Below are positions 34,822 through 43,073 of a DNA stretch of 64,000 nt, piece after piece; within the stretch, counting starts at the first letter, position 1, and every line of letters starts with the position of its first letter. The position numbers and the translations under genes are program-made. A model generated the notes under the pieces. The model was given only the letters and a program-made list of their open reading frames with translations. It was not told the origin of the DNA and ran no database searches. The DNA is from an uncultured Erysipelotrichaceae bacterium (GTDB taxonomy: Bacteria > Bacillota_I > Bacilli_A > Erysipelotrichales > Erysipelotrichaceae): the NCBI GenBank assembly GCA_902786245.1, contig CADABS010000007.1:1-64000 (forward strand), in the 5' to 3' direction.

Positions 34822-36609
34822 ATGCGCCAATATCAGCAAAAATACATCGACAACATAAGGGAAATCGCACAGCTGAGCAATTTTTACAGTGTTCCGGCGG
34901 ATGATTTTGATGCGTGGTATGCCCACCATTCTGCTTCCCGCAGACGCATCAATGATCTGCGCAGCGAGAATATCAGACTGCTGAGCACGTATTTTTTCCC
35001 GGTCATTGACAATCTTTACAGCGCTTCCGAAGAAGAACTGATGGATCTGACGGAGTTTTCCCTTCAGCTGATGGACTGGACAACCAACCTGGACTGCGGA
35101 CTGTATATACTGATCCATGAATCGCTGCTCAGCATGTACAGATATCAGAAAAACCGGGCCGGCATCATCAGGGAGCTGTATAACCTCGGCATGGGACTGT
35201 ATTATCAGGACCGCATGATTCAGGGCATTGACGATCAGCGTACCGCCCGCTTCCTGTTCCGCAACGAAATGGTGTTCACGGAAGCAGGATCGTATCTGCG
35301 CTTCTTTGATGAAATCGAAGATGAAGAAACAAAAGGATATATTATCCGGGCTCTTGCCAATATAGCAATCTGTACTTCCGACAGGAAGCGCCGGGTCGCT
35401 GTCAGCGCAAAGATTCTGCGGATCGTGCAGGATCCCTTTTACCGGGAGAAAGCTCCCGGTCTGCCATGGGATACATTCCTGCGGCGCACGCATCAGCAGA
35501 TGAGTGCCAACCGGGATGTTCTCTCCAAAGGAAATATGTCGGCAGAGGAATTATCCCTGATCCTGGAATCATGCCAGGTCGTCTTTGAGCCGGAGATCAA
35601 TACGGACAAGCCGAATATCCGCTGGCTCTGGCCGTATTATGAAATGGAATACAGCTGCGGCTTCGTCGATCTGCAGACGACGCTTGCCAGGATGGAAAAA
35701 CTGATTTTTGACGCATCCTATGATCAGTATGATTATTCCGGACTTTACGCCAATGTGCAGCTGCCCATCTACTATGGCCGGCTGATCCGTGACAACCCTT
35801 CCCTTGCCGGCAGACAGAGACATATCCAGATCCTCAGCCGCGCCTATGCGAAAATGATGAAAACGCTGATGACCTTTCCGCAGGAAGATTTCGGTGATTT
35901 TTATTACTACAACATCACACTGGTCATCACCGACTATTATGAAACCGCCGGGGTTGAAACATACCGGTCCGTCACCGAAAAACTGATGCGCAAGATGTCA
36001 GGTCTTCTTTACGTCGATGCGCTCATGACCGGAAAAATCATGGAAACGCTGTGCAGTGCGATCTATGATGATACGCCGGAATTCTTCCGGGACCTGCCGG
36101 TATTCCATTCCGCAGATAAGGAATCCCTGCTTGAATATGCCCGGCTGTGCGGACTGTACTGCAATTTCGGACTGATCAAAATGAATATCCGCAGAATACA
36201 GCAGTCGCGCAATCTGCTGGAACCGGAATATGAACTGTATCAGCTTCATGCGGCATCGGGCTATGATGATCTGCGCAGACATCCTTCCACCAAGGCTTTT
36301 GCGGATATTGCCCTGGGCCATCACAGCTGGTACAGCGGCGGCGGATATCCGGATGATTATGTGCGCAATGAATCCGTTTACCGCCAGATGACGGATATTG
36401 CGGCTGTCGCATCCTATCTCACGGAGAAACGGGATACGGCGGATTCACCCGTAGAAATGATCTTTCAGGAGAAACGGGGACGGTTTTCCAGCAGAGTCCT
36501 TTCATGGCTGCATGATCCGGCCGTGCAGCAGGCAGTCGAAACGATCCTGAAGGATGAAAAAGAATTATACCGGACTGTATTCAGCAGTCTGAAAAACGAA
36601 CAGAACTGA
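34822..36609 (+). CDS. Large helical protein with degenerate HD-GYP-like C-terminus
   Basis: 595 residues. The first 480 or so look like an all-helical array (Tyr/Leu-rich, TPR-like spacing) of unknown class. Near residues 493-540, FADIALGHHSWYSGGGYP followed by a MTDIAAVASYLTEKRD helix mirrors the HHE..DG.GYP and ADVFDAL..R blocks of HD-GYP phosphodiesterases. The upstream metal-binding HD motif is not evident, so catalysis is doubtful. The gene lies 11 nt after the hybrid kinase and may be a signalling output or scaffold. Family recognition rests on the C-terminal motif only. Confidence 0.6.
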   Translation: MRQYQQKYIDNIREIAQLSNFYSVPADDFDAWYAHHSASRRRINDLRSENIRLLSTYFFPVIDNLYSASEEELMDLTEFSLQLMDWTTNLDCGLYILIHESLLSMYRYQKNRAGIIRELYNLGMGLYYQDRMIQGIDDQRTARFLFRNEMVFTEAGSYLRFFDEIEDEETKGYIIRALANIAICTSDRKRRVAVSAKILRIVQDPFYREKAPGLPWDTFLRRTHQQMSANRDVLSKGNMSAEELSLILESCQVVFEPEINTDKPNIRWLWPYYEMEYSCGFVDLQTTLARMEKLIFDASYDQYDYSGLYANVQLPIYYGRLIRDNPSLAGRQRHIQILSRAYAKMMKTLMTFPQEDFGDFYYYNITLVITDYYETAGVETYRSVTEKLMRKMSGLLYVDALMTGKIMETLCSAIYDDTPEFFRDLPVFHSADKESLLEYARLCGLYCNFGLIKMNIRRIQQSRNLLEPEYELYQLHAASGYDDLRRHPSTKAFADIALGHHSWYSGGGYPDDYVRNESVYRQMTDIAAVASYLTEKRDTADSPVEMIFQEKRGRFSSRVLSWLHDPAVQQAVETILKDEKELYRTVFSSLKNEQN

Positions 36610-36611
36610 AC

Positions 36612-36636
36612 GGGACCGCACAGGTCCCTTTTCTTC
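36612..36636 (+). terminator. Terminator of the hybrid kinase operon
   Basis: GGGACC / GGTCCC stem with a 5-nt loop, then TTTTCTTC, 3 nt after the stop codon. Confidence 0.75.
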
Positions 36637-36647
36637 ATCCCGGTCCT

Positions 36648-36682
36648 TAAATAAAAGATGCACCGGTCATTTCCGGTGCATC
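36648..36682 (-). terminator. Terminator of the GNAT-DUF4298 gene
   Basis: Perfect 10-bp stem GATGCACCGG / CCGGTGCATC with a 6-nt loop, then TTTTATTT on the minus strand. Confidence 0.85.
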
Positions 36683-36696
36683 CCATCAGATATTGT

Positions 36697-37548
36697 TTAC
36701 AGCTGCGGCCATTCTTTCATGCGGTCAGCGGTCTGCTTCATATCATCCAGCAGATCGTATACCGCATCCTGGGAAAGCACGCCTCTTTTGAGGCCGTCCG
36801 GCAGAAGTCCCTTTTCATCATCTTCATAATCCTGCCGCCACTGTCCGCTTTCGTAATACCGGCGCAGTTTTTCCAGATCGCCGGAAACTGATTCCAGTTC
36901 ATCCAGGGCTGCCTTCATCTTTTCATATGCGGCAGTGCATCTGTCCAGGCACGCCTCCATATGCATGATTCTTTCTGTCTGTGCATTCATCGTTCTGTCT
37001 TCCTCCTGCAGTTTCAATCCCATGCCGCATCCGCCTTCATCTTCTTCGAGAATCTCAAAGCCGAGTTTTCTGTAGAAGCGGAAGGCTCTTTCATTCTTTT
37101 TTGCCACTCCCAGCATAACGCCTTTCACCCCGTCTGCTTTCATGATCTTCAGCGCTTCTGAAACCAGTGCGGTTCCGTATCCCCGGGAAGTATGTGCTTC
37201 AAGAATATCGATATGCATATGAGCCGGATATGTCTCTGCATATCTTTCACAGAAATCCATTTCCCCTGCACATCTTTCTTCATAGCCGCCCAGTTTCCGG
37301 ATTTCTTCCATATACGGACGCATGTTCTTCCGGTATGTTTCATAGTTTTCCGCAAAAAGGATGTATCCCTGCGGCTGACCGTCTTCAATCAGGACCAGCG
37401 CATGTTCATGGGCAAGGTACGGTTCGCAGTAGAACAGAAGCGTAAACCTGCCGTGGCGCGGGTCTGTGCGGGCTTTCTCTGAGGCTGTCGCAAGACAGAT
37501 GGCTGTCAGTGCGTCATGATCCTCCGGACGGTATTGTCTGATTTCCAT
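36697..37548 (-). CDS. GNAT N-acetyltransferase fused to DUF4298
   Basis: 283 residues in two parts. Residues about 1-178 form a GNAT domain with the acetyl-CoA loop in LEAHTSRGYGTALVSEALK and the NERAFRFYRKLGFEIL motif. From about 188 to the end is a DUF4298-type domain: a helix ERIMHMEACLDRC, then LEKLRRYYESGQWRQDYEDDEKG and the conserved LKRGVLSQDAVYDLL. DUF4298 proteins are usually stand-alone, about 90 residues. The second ATG (37548) is chosen because GGAGG is 7 nt upstream; the first is only 1 nt away. The substrate is unknown. Confidence 0.82.
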   Translation of the reverse strand: MEIRQYRPEDHDALTAICLATASEKARTDPRHGRFTLLFYCEPYLAHEHALVLIEDGQPQGYILFAENYETYRKNMRPYMEEIRKLGGYEERCAGEMDFCERYAETYPAHMHIDILEAHTSRGYGTALVSEALKIMKADGVKGVMLGVAKKNERAFRFYRKLGFEILEEDEGGCGMGLKLQEEDRTMNAQTERIMHMEACLDRCTAAYEKMKAALDELESVSGDLEKLRRYYESGQWRQDYEDDEKGLLPDGLKRGVLSQDAVYDLLDDMKQTADRMKEWPQL

Positions 37549-37629
37549 TTGCATGCCTCCCTGTACTTCTTCTGAATGTATTCCCTGTTCATATGCGGAA
37601 AGATGTATAATCTCTTTGAGGGGATTAAC

Positions 37630-39003
37630 ATGAGAAGAGCAGCTTTTCTATCGTATGACTGGAACTACAATATCATAACAGATTTATACAGAGGCGCCGG
37701 AATATCGGCGCGTGAACATGCGGATACGCAGCTGTTTATCTTCAGTGCGTTCGGCGAAGACGGGAAATCCAGCCCGGAAACCGGTGCATTTGAGATCTTC
37801 CGGCTCTGCAATCCGGAGGACTATGACGGATTTATCATCCAGGGCAACCGGGCCTGGCCGCCGGCAATGCGGCAGGAAACCGTACAGCGCCTGCGGAAGT
37901 TCGGCAAGCCGGTCGTTTCCGTCAACTATGAACTGGAAGATACCGTCTATGCCGGCACAGATAACTATGAAGCAATGTACGGACTGGTCCGGAGGGTTCT
38001 GAAAGAAAGCCGGTGCCGCAGACCTGCTTTTGTCAACGGTCTGGAAACCTCGATCGAAGCACAGCAGCGTTCAAAGGGATTCTTCGATGCCTGTAAGGAA
38101 GCGGGCTTTGAGAAGCCGGACTTCTATCAGGCAAGCTGGCAGATCGAAGAAGGCGTCCGCACCGCCCGGGAAATGCTCAGGGACCGCAGCAATATCCCGG
38201 ATATGATCTTCTGCTGCAACGATGATCTTGCGGCCGGTGTGCAGGAAACCCTGCAGAATGCCGGCATTCATATTCCTGAGGATGTACGCATTACCGGATT
38301 TGACAACCGTGAGCACAGCCTGCGCTCGCAGCCCCGGATCACAACGGTTGACCGCGATTATCTGACGATCGGCTATAATGCCATGAAAACACTGTGCGAT
38401 CTGATGGATGGAAAAGATGTGCCTGCCGCTGTCTACAGTCCGGTCCGCTATGTCTTCTCCGAATCCGCAGGGATGCAGAATACGACCGAAACGATCGAGT
38501 CGATCCGCTCCGTCTACTACTCCATCGATAAGGCAATGCGGCAGTTCTATGAAACGCTGATCCGGTTTCAGCCGGCAGTGCTCAAAGCAGATACCCTGCC
38601 TGAGATCCTGTCGGTATGCGAAGAATATTTCCCGCAGCTGAAGCTTCCGGCAGTCTACCTGGTTCTGAACAATGACTTTCTTTCAGATCAAAGCGGAACC
38701 GCACCCGTCGGCTACGGCAGCCGCAGCAGTCTGGCAGGATGCGCAAACGGATGTCCGCAGCTTGCGCCGGATCATATCTATGGGGAATTTGACACAAGGG
38801 AACTTCTGCCGCAGAACATACGCATGAACGCATCGATGTATATCATCTATCCGCTCAGGGATGAAGGCACATGCATCGGCTACTTCATCACGGAAGGCAT
38901 CTCGCCGTCCATGAAATACGGATTCCTGACGGTCATCCTGACGCTCGTATCCGCAGCGGTGCAGAATGTCCGCAGAAAAGAACTGCTGCAGAACAGCCGA
39001 TAG
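37630..39003 (+). CDS. LacI-type periplasmic-binding-fold sensor without HTH
   Basis: 457 residues. The first 280 have the LacI/GalR effector-binding fold: FIIQGNRAWP, GKPVVSVNYEL, KGFFDACKEAGF, DMIFCCNDDLAAGV, DVRITGFDNREHSLRSQPRITTV. There is no N-terminal helix-turn-helix and no signal peptide. The last 170 residues resemble a GAF-like or linker region that in related proteins leads into a GGDEF or kinase domain, but the protein ends there. It is probably a cytosolic ligand sensor acting through protein contact. GAGGGG lies 6 nt before the ATG. Confidence 0.75.
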   Translation: MRRAAFLSYDWNYNIITDLYRGAGISAREHADTQLFIFSAFGEDGKSSPETGAFEIFRLCNPEDYDGFIIQGNRAWPPAMRQETVQRLRKFGKPVVSVNYELEDTVYAGTDNYEAMYGLVRRVLKESRCRRPAFVNGLETSIEAQQRSKGFFDACKEAGFEKPDFYQASWQIEEGVRTAREMLRDRSNIPDMIFCCNDDLAAGVQETLQNAGIHIPEDVRITGFDNREHSLRSQPRITTVDRDYLTIGYNAMKTLCDLMDGKDVPAAVYSPVRYVFSESAGMQNTTETIESIRSVYYSIDKAMRQFYETLIRFQPAVLKADTLPEILSVCEEYFPQLKLPAVYLVLNNDFLSDQSGTAPVGYGSRSSLAGCANGCPQLAPDHIYGEFDTRELLPQNIRMNASMYIIYPLRDEGTCIGYFITEGISPSMKYGFLTVILTLVSAAVQNVRRKELLQNSR

Positions 39004-39021
39004 CAGAAACAGACATATCAC

Positions 39022-39057
39022 AAAATAAAAGAACTCTGCATGAAGTTCTTTTATTTT
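39022..39057. terminator. Bidirectional terminator
   Basis: Perfect 14-bp inverted repeat (AAAATAAAAGAACT and its complement) with an 8-nt loop and a T-rich arm in both directions. It separates the sensor gene from the converging phosphoesterase gene and overlaps that gene's last codons. Confidence 0.85.
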
Positions 39058-39716
39058 CGTTTATTCAGAATATACCAGTCATAGAAGAAACTGCCGGTCT
39101 GTCCTTCCGGAGGATATGCGTCATCCGGCAGATCCAGGATCACATGACCGTATCCGTTGATGATCTTCGTACCGCATGCATGCGTATGTTCGCGCTGGAA
39201 GGAACCGTATTCTCTGTGCACATGGCCATGGAACATATATGCAGGCTTGTATTTCTCCAGCAGATCATTGAAACAGCTGAAACCGGCATGGGCAAGATCA
39301 TCCAGATCGCCATACCCCTCTGCCGGCGCATGGGTCAGAAGAATATCAAACCCGCCGGTAAATGCCAGCAGTCCCCGCAGTTTCCGGATCCGTTTTTCCA
39401 TCTCTGCTTCCGTATACATATCCGGACCGGGCCGGTAGCGGTAGGATCCGCCCAGTCCGAGAATGCGCAGACCGTGCCAGTTGTATATCTTATCGTCAAT
39501 ATCATCGCAGCCCAGCGGTTCTTTCCTGTCATAGACACCGTCATGGTTGCCCCTCACATACACCAGTGGCCGGTTTACCATGGTTGTCAGAAATTCCAGG
39601 TAATCCGGATCCAGATCGCCGCAGGAAAGGATCAGATCCACGCCTTCGGTCTTTGCCGGCGTGTAGTATTCCCAGAGTCCGGGTTCTTCACAGTCGGCAA
39701 CGATCATGAGTTTCAT
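39051..39716 (-). CDS. Calcineurin-like metallophosphoesterase
   Basis: 221 residues with the metal-binding motifs in order: MIVADCEEPG (an altered DxH), SCGDLDPDYL, VRGNHDGVY, LLTHAPAEGYGD and FHGHVH. The first motif replaces the usual DxH with DCE, so metal site 1 may be altered. The substrate is unknown. It overlaps the BMP-domain fusion gene by 4 nt, so both proteins are likely to work together. Confidence 0.87.
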   Translation of the reverse strand: MKLMIVADCEEPGLWEYYTPAKTEGVDLILSCGDLDPDYLEFLTTMVNRPLVYVRGNHDGVYDRKEPLGCDDIDDKIYNWHGLRILGLGGSYRYRPGPDMYTEAEMEKRIRKLRGLLAFTGGFDILLTHAPAEGYGDLDDLAHAGFSCFNDLLEKYKPAYMFHGHVHREYGSFQREHTHACGTKIINGYGHVILDLPDDAYPPEGQTGSFFYDWYILNKRK

Positions 39717-41590
39717 ACGGCCGCACCGCTTTCTTCCGCTTTTTTCTTGCCTGAATCCGTGAGCTGGGCATAGCCGGGAATGATGCCGATGATATTGTCA
39801 TTCAGCCAGTTCATCGTCATGATTTCTTCATTGGAGAGAACCGGATCATAGGGACCCTTGATCATTTTTTCCGTGCTGTGCAGTTCACCGTCAAAGGGAT
39901 TGAGTTTTCCGGCTTTCAGCGCTTCTTTCAGCAGACTGATCAGTTTTCTCGAGGAATACGGCAGACTGCCGGAGACATTGACATCCAGCACCTGCGAGCT
40001 CATTCCCCACCAGTAGCTGACCGCCTTGTCTTTCTTTCCGCCGTACGTTCCGCTGATCATGCTCTGGATCAGTTTTTCATAGTAATTCGCCCAGTTGATC
40101 ACCGGGACTGCCAGGTTGACCGGTCCCTCTGCGGTCAGCTTGAAGAGCCCTGCTTCGGTCGCGTTCTCTTTGAATTCCTTCATATCCGTACTTGCGAATA
40201 CCCGGATGTTGAGACGGCGCATCTGGTCCTGCCAGTCCTGGTCCAGCGTATCCTTCCATCCCAGATAGACCCGGGCTTCCGGATCGATCAGAGAGGCACC
40301 GATCGCAAATGCATTGATCTCCGCAACCGTCCCGAATTCAGGATATCCGGCAATATAGGCAAGCTGATGGTTCTCGCCGAATACCGCTGCCAGGGCACCC
40401 ATCAGGAACGATGCCTCATAGGTTCTGACGGCATAGGTGCGGACCGATGCGTCCGATCTGTGCATGGAACAGTTGAGAAAGCGGCAGCCCGGCATACGCA
40501 CTGCCTGCCGGTATGTTTCGGCATAATGGGACGGGGAAACCGTGATTACGGCATCCGCTTTTTCGGAAGCGTCCTGCAGAGCCAAGCGCAGCGAAGACGG
40601 TTCACTGCAGTTTTCATAGACGTATGTAGCGACCTTGTTTCTGAATCTGCTGTCAATCATGATCCGGCCGAGTTCATGTTCGAATACAGCCATGGATGAC
40701 TGCGGATCAGCATCATAGATAAAGGCGATGCGCAGCGGCTTTTCCGGAATCAGCGGAACGATTTTTCTGATATCAATGACCGGTTCCTTCGTCTCGGAAG
40801 GACGGTCGATAATCTCGGCAGGGCTTTCCTGCAGGGATACGGCAAATTCATCTGCCATGGCGGTCAGACGCGGCATGATCTTCTCGGCGGACAGCCGCAG
40901 GCTGTCGCTGCTGTATGCCGCAAGATACTTCAGGAAGGCATCGGACGGACTGATATATGCAGGATCAGCATATCTTTTTTCATAGACTGTTTTGAAATTA
41001 TGGAAAATGCCGCGCAGTCTGCGCATATCCATCTCATCCCATGGCTGATCCATGGAAAGGTTCAGCATGCGGCAGAGCTTTCTGTAGCTGCCGGCTTTGG
41101 AAAAGGAAATGTCATACATGCCGGAAACCTTGAAGAAGTGCAGAAATTCTTCATATGCTTCATCTTTTTCCTTCGGCAGCAGCCGCGTTACGCTCGCCCG
41201 GATCATGATCGCATCGAGATACTTCATGACCGATACGCGCTTGTTTCCTTCCTGTACATAGAACAGATGTCTGTATTCATAGACCTGTACCGGATCGCGC
41301 AGTCCTTCTTCCATCTGGCTTTTGAGCAGAGATGTCCATTTCATGGCGAATTCGGTATCGGGTCCGGCAATGGGCATGAAATCGGACGCAAAAGCATTCT
41401 GCCGGGCAGCGGTTTTTGTGCCGGCGATCTGCGCAAGCGGTATATCAAGCGTTCCGACATAGACACTGCCGGCAAGGTCATTTTCACTGATCATTTCATC
41501 CAGAGAGCGGACATAGGGATATTCACCGTGTATGACAGCTTTCCGCAGGGTTCTGTCCCCTGCTTTTTTGGCTTTCAGATAATCTTCCAT
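39713..41590 (-). CDS. Cytosolic BMP-domain protein with ParB-like N-terminal domain
   Basis: 625 residues. Residues about 1-190 include VQVYEYRHLFYVQEGNKRVSVMKYLDAIMIRASVTRL, which resembles the ParB/Srx-type nuclease or nucleotide-binding fold. Residues about 265-620 are a BMP (BmpA-type) substrate-binding fold (PLRIAFIYDADPQSSM, SFLMGALAAVFGENHQLAYIAGYPE). No signal peptide or lipobox is present, so the binding domain is inside the cell, unlike transport lipoproteins. It could sense nucleosides or nucleotides. The partner gene is the phosphoesterase. This architecture recurs in Firmicutes as far as I recall, without an assigned function. Confidence 0.78.
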   Translation of the reverse strand: MEDYLKAKKAGDRTLRKAVIHGEYPYVRSLDEMISENDLAGSVYVGTLDIPLAQIAGTKTAARQNAFASDFMPIAGPDTEFAMKWTSLLKSQMEEGLRDPVQVYEYRHLFYVQEGNKRVSVMKYLDAIMIRASVTRLLPKEKDEAYEEFLHFFKVSGMYDISFSKAGSYRKLCRMLNLSMDQPWDEMDMRRLRGIFHNFKTVYEKRYADPAYISPSDAFLKYLAAYSSDSLRLSAEKIMPRLTAMADEFAVSLQESPAEIIDRPSETKEPVIDIRKIVPLIPEKPLRIAFIYDADPQSSMAVFEHELGRIMIDSRFRNKVATYVYENCSEPSSLRLALQDASEKADAVITVSPSHYAETYRQAVRMPGCRFLNCSMHRSDASVRTYAVRTYEASFLMGALAAVFGENHQLAYIAGYPEFGTVAEINAFAIGASLIDPEARVYLGWKDTLDQDWQDQMRRLNIRVFASTDMKEFKENATEAGLFKLTAEGPVNLAVPVINWANYYEKLIQSMISGTYGGKKDKAVSYWWGMSSQVLDVNVSGSLPYSSRKLISLLKEALKAGKLNPFDGELHSTEKMIKGPYDPVLSNEEIMTMNWLNDNIIGIIPGYAQLTDSGKKKAEESGAAV

Positions 41591-41616
41591 ACAATACCTC
41601 CGCGGTTCATTCCATT

Positions 41617-41693
41617 TTCAATTCTGTATTGTTATGGAAGACAATGCAACCGGGAATTGAACAATGATGGCATATTGTTTCATGTACTATAAT
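41617..41693. promoter_or_regulatory. Nested dyads and -10 element before the AmmeMemoRadiSam genes
   Basis: TTCAATTC (41617) pairs with GAATTGAA (41654), ATTGT with ACAAT inside it, and TGAACAAT (41658) pairs imperfectly with ATTGTTTCA (41674). TATAAT follows at 41688, 25 nt before the start codon. This is probably a promoter-operator region between divergent genes. Confidence 0.4.
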
Positions 41694-41717
41694 AAAATCA
41701 GATAATGGAGGCTGCGC

Positions 41718-43073
41718 ATGATCAGAAAAGCAATTATGGTACCCCACCCGCCGATTGCCCTGGCAGAAGTCGGACGCGGCGAAGAAAAGAAAATTCAGCA
41801 GACGCTGGACGCATACGGAGAAGCCTGTTCATTCATTGCGGATGATCATCCCGATACCGTCATCATCCTTTCTCCGCATGCGCTGATGTACAGAGATTAT
41901 TTCAATATTTCCGGCGGAAAGGATGCCTATGGCGATATGGCCCGGTTTCATGCCGGCAGGGTCGCCTTCCGGAAAGAATATGATACGGAGTTTGTTTCCT
42001 GTCTGACGCAGATGCTGGAAGAAGAAGGATTCCCGGGCGGTACGCAGTACGACCGCGATCCTTTACTGGATCACGGCACGATGGTTCCGCTGTATTTCCT
42101 GACACCGTATCTGCCGGACTGCCGGATCGTCCGGATCGGACTCAGCGGTCTGCCGCTTTCCATGCATTACCGCCTGGGCATGTACATTCAGAAAACCGCA
42201 GAAACGCTGGGCCGCCATATCGCGGTCATCGCCAGCGGCGATCTTGCCCACTGCCAGAAAGAAGACGGTCCCTACGGCTATAAAGCAGAAGGCCCTGCCT
42301 ATGATGAGGCCATCATGAAGACGATGGGAACGGCCGCTTTCAACGAACTCTTTGATTACCCCGCTTCCTTCCTGCATGCATCCATGGAATGCGGACACCG
42401 GGCATTCGTCATTCTGGCCGGTATTCTTGACGGTCTGTCTGTCACACCGCATGTATTGAGCCATGAAGCGACCTTCGGTGTCGGCTACGGCATTGTCACT
42501 TTCGATATCGGTTCTGCCGATAATGAAAGACATTTCCTCGATCAGCACAGAGCTGTGCATTCATCCGATCCGCTGGTGCAGCTGGCTGTGCAGGCAGCCG
42601 CATACAGCGTCCGTACCGGAAAAACGATGCCCGTACCTTCTGCACTGCCTGCATCTCTGCAGAAACCGGCCGGATGCTTTGTATCGGTCCACGAAGACGG
42701 CGATCTGCGCGGATGCATCGGAACGATCTTCCCTGTCCATGATACCCTGGCAGAGGAAATCGTAAACAACGCCCGCAGCGCCTGTCTGCGCGATCCCCGC
42801 TTTTCCGCAATCACCGAAGATGAACTGCCGTTTCTGGAGATCAGTGTCGATGTCATGGGAGAGCCGGAAGTCATCCATGACCGCTCGCAGCTGGATGTGC
42901 ACCGCTATGGCATCATCTGTACATCGAAGAACCGCCGGGGACTGCTTCTGCCGGATCTTGAAGGCGTCGATACCGTAGAACAGCAGATTGCCATTGCCTG
43001 TTCCAAAGGCGGCTTCGACCCGGATGAAGAAGACCTTGTCATCGAGCGGTTTGAGGCGGTGCGCCATGTCTGA
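41718..43073 (+). CDS. AmmeMemoRadiSam protein: MEMO1-like (AmrB) and AMMECR1-like (AmrA) fusion
   Basis: 451 residues. Residues 1-260 form a MEMO1/LigB-type fold: MVPHPPIALAEVGRG, IILSPHA, LLDHGTMVPLYFL and VIASGDLAHCQ hold the His/Asp residues that would bind metal. Residues 280-451 are an AMMECR1 domain with the conserved GCFVSVHEDGDLRGCIGTI and ARSACLRDPRF segments. It overlaps the radical SAM gene by 8 nt. Together they make up the three-part AmmeMemoRadiSam system. The biochemical product is not established to my knowledge; the group may modify an aromatic or cofactor-like substrate. Confidence 0.9.
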   Translation: MIRKAIMVPHPPIALAEVGRGEEKKIQQTLDAYGEACSFIADDHPDTVIILSPHALMYRDYFNISGGKDAYGDMARFHAGRVAFRKEYDTEFVSCLTQMLEEEGFPGGTQYDRDPLLDHGTMVPLYFLTPYLPDCRIVRIGLSGLPLSMHYRLGMYIQKTAETLGRHIAVIASGDLAHCQKEDGPYGYKAEGPAYDEAIMKTMGTAAFNELFDYPASFLHASMECGHRAFVILAGILDGLSVTPHVLSHEATFGVGYGIVTFDIGSADNERHFLDQHRAVHSSDPLVQLAVQAAAYSVRTGKTMPVPSALPASLQKPAGCFVSVHEDGDLRGCIGTIFPVHDTLAEEIVNNARSACLRDPRFSAITEDELPFLEISVDVMGEPEVIHDRSQLDVHRYGIICTSKNRRGLLLPDLEGVDTVEQQIAIACSKGGFDPDEEDLVIERFEAVRHV

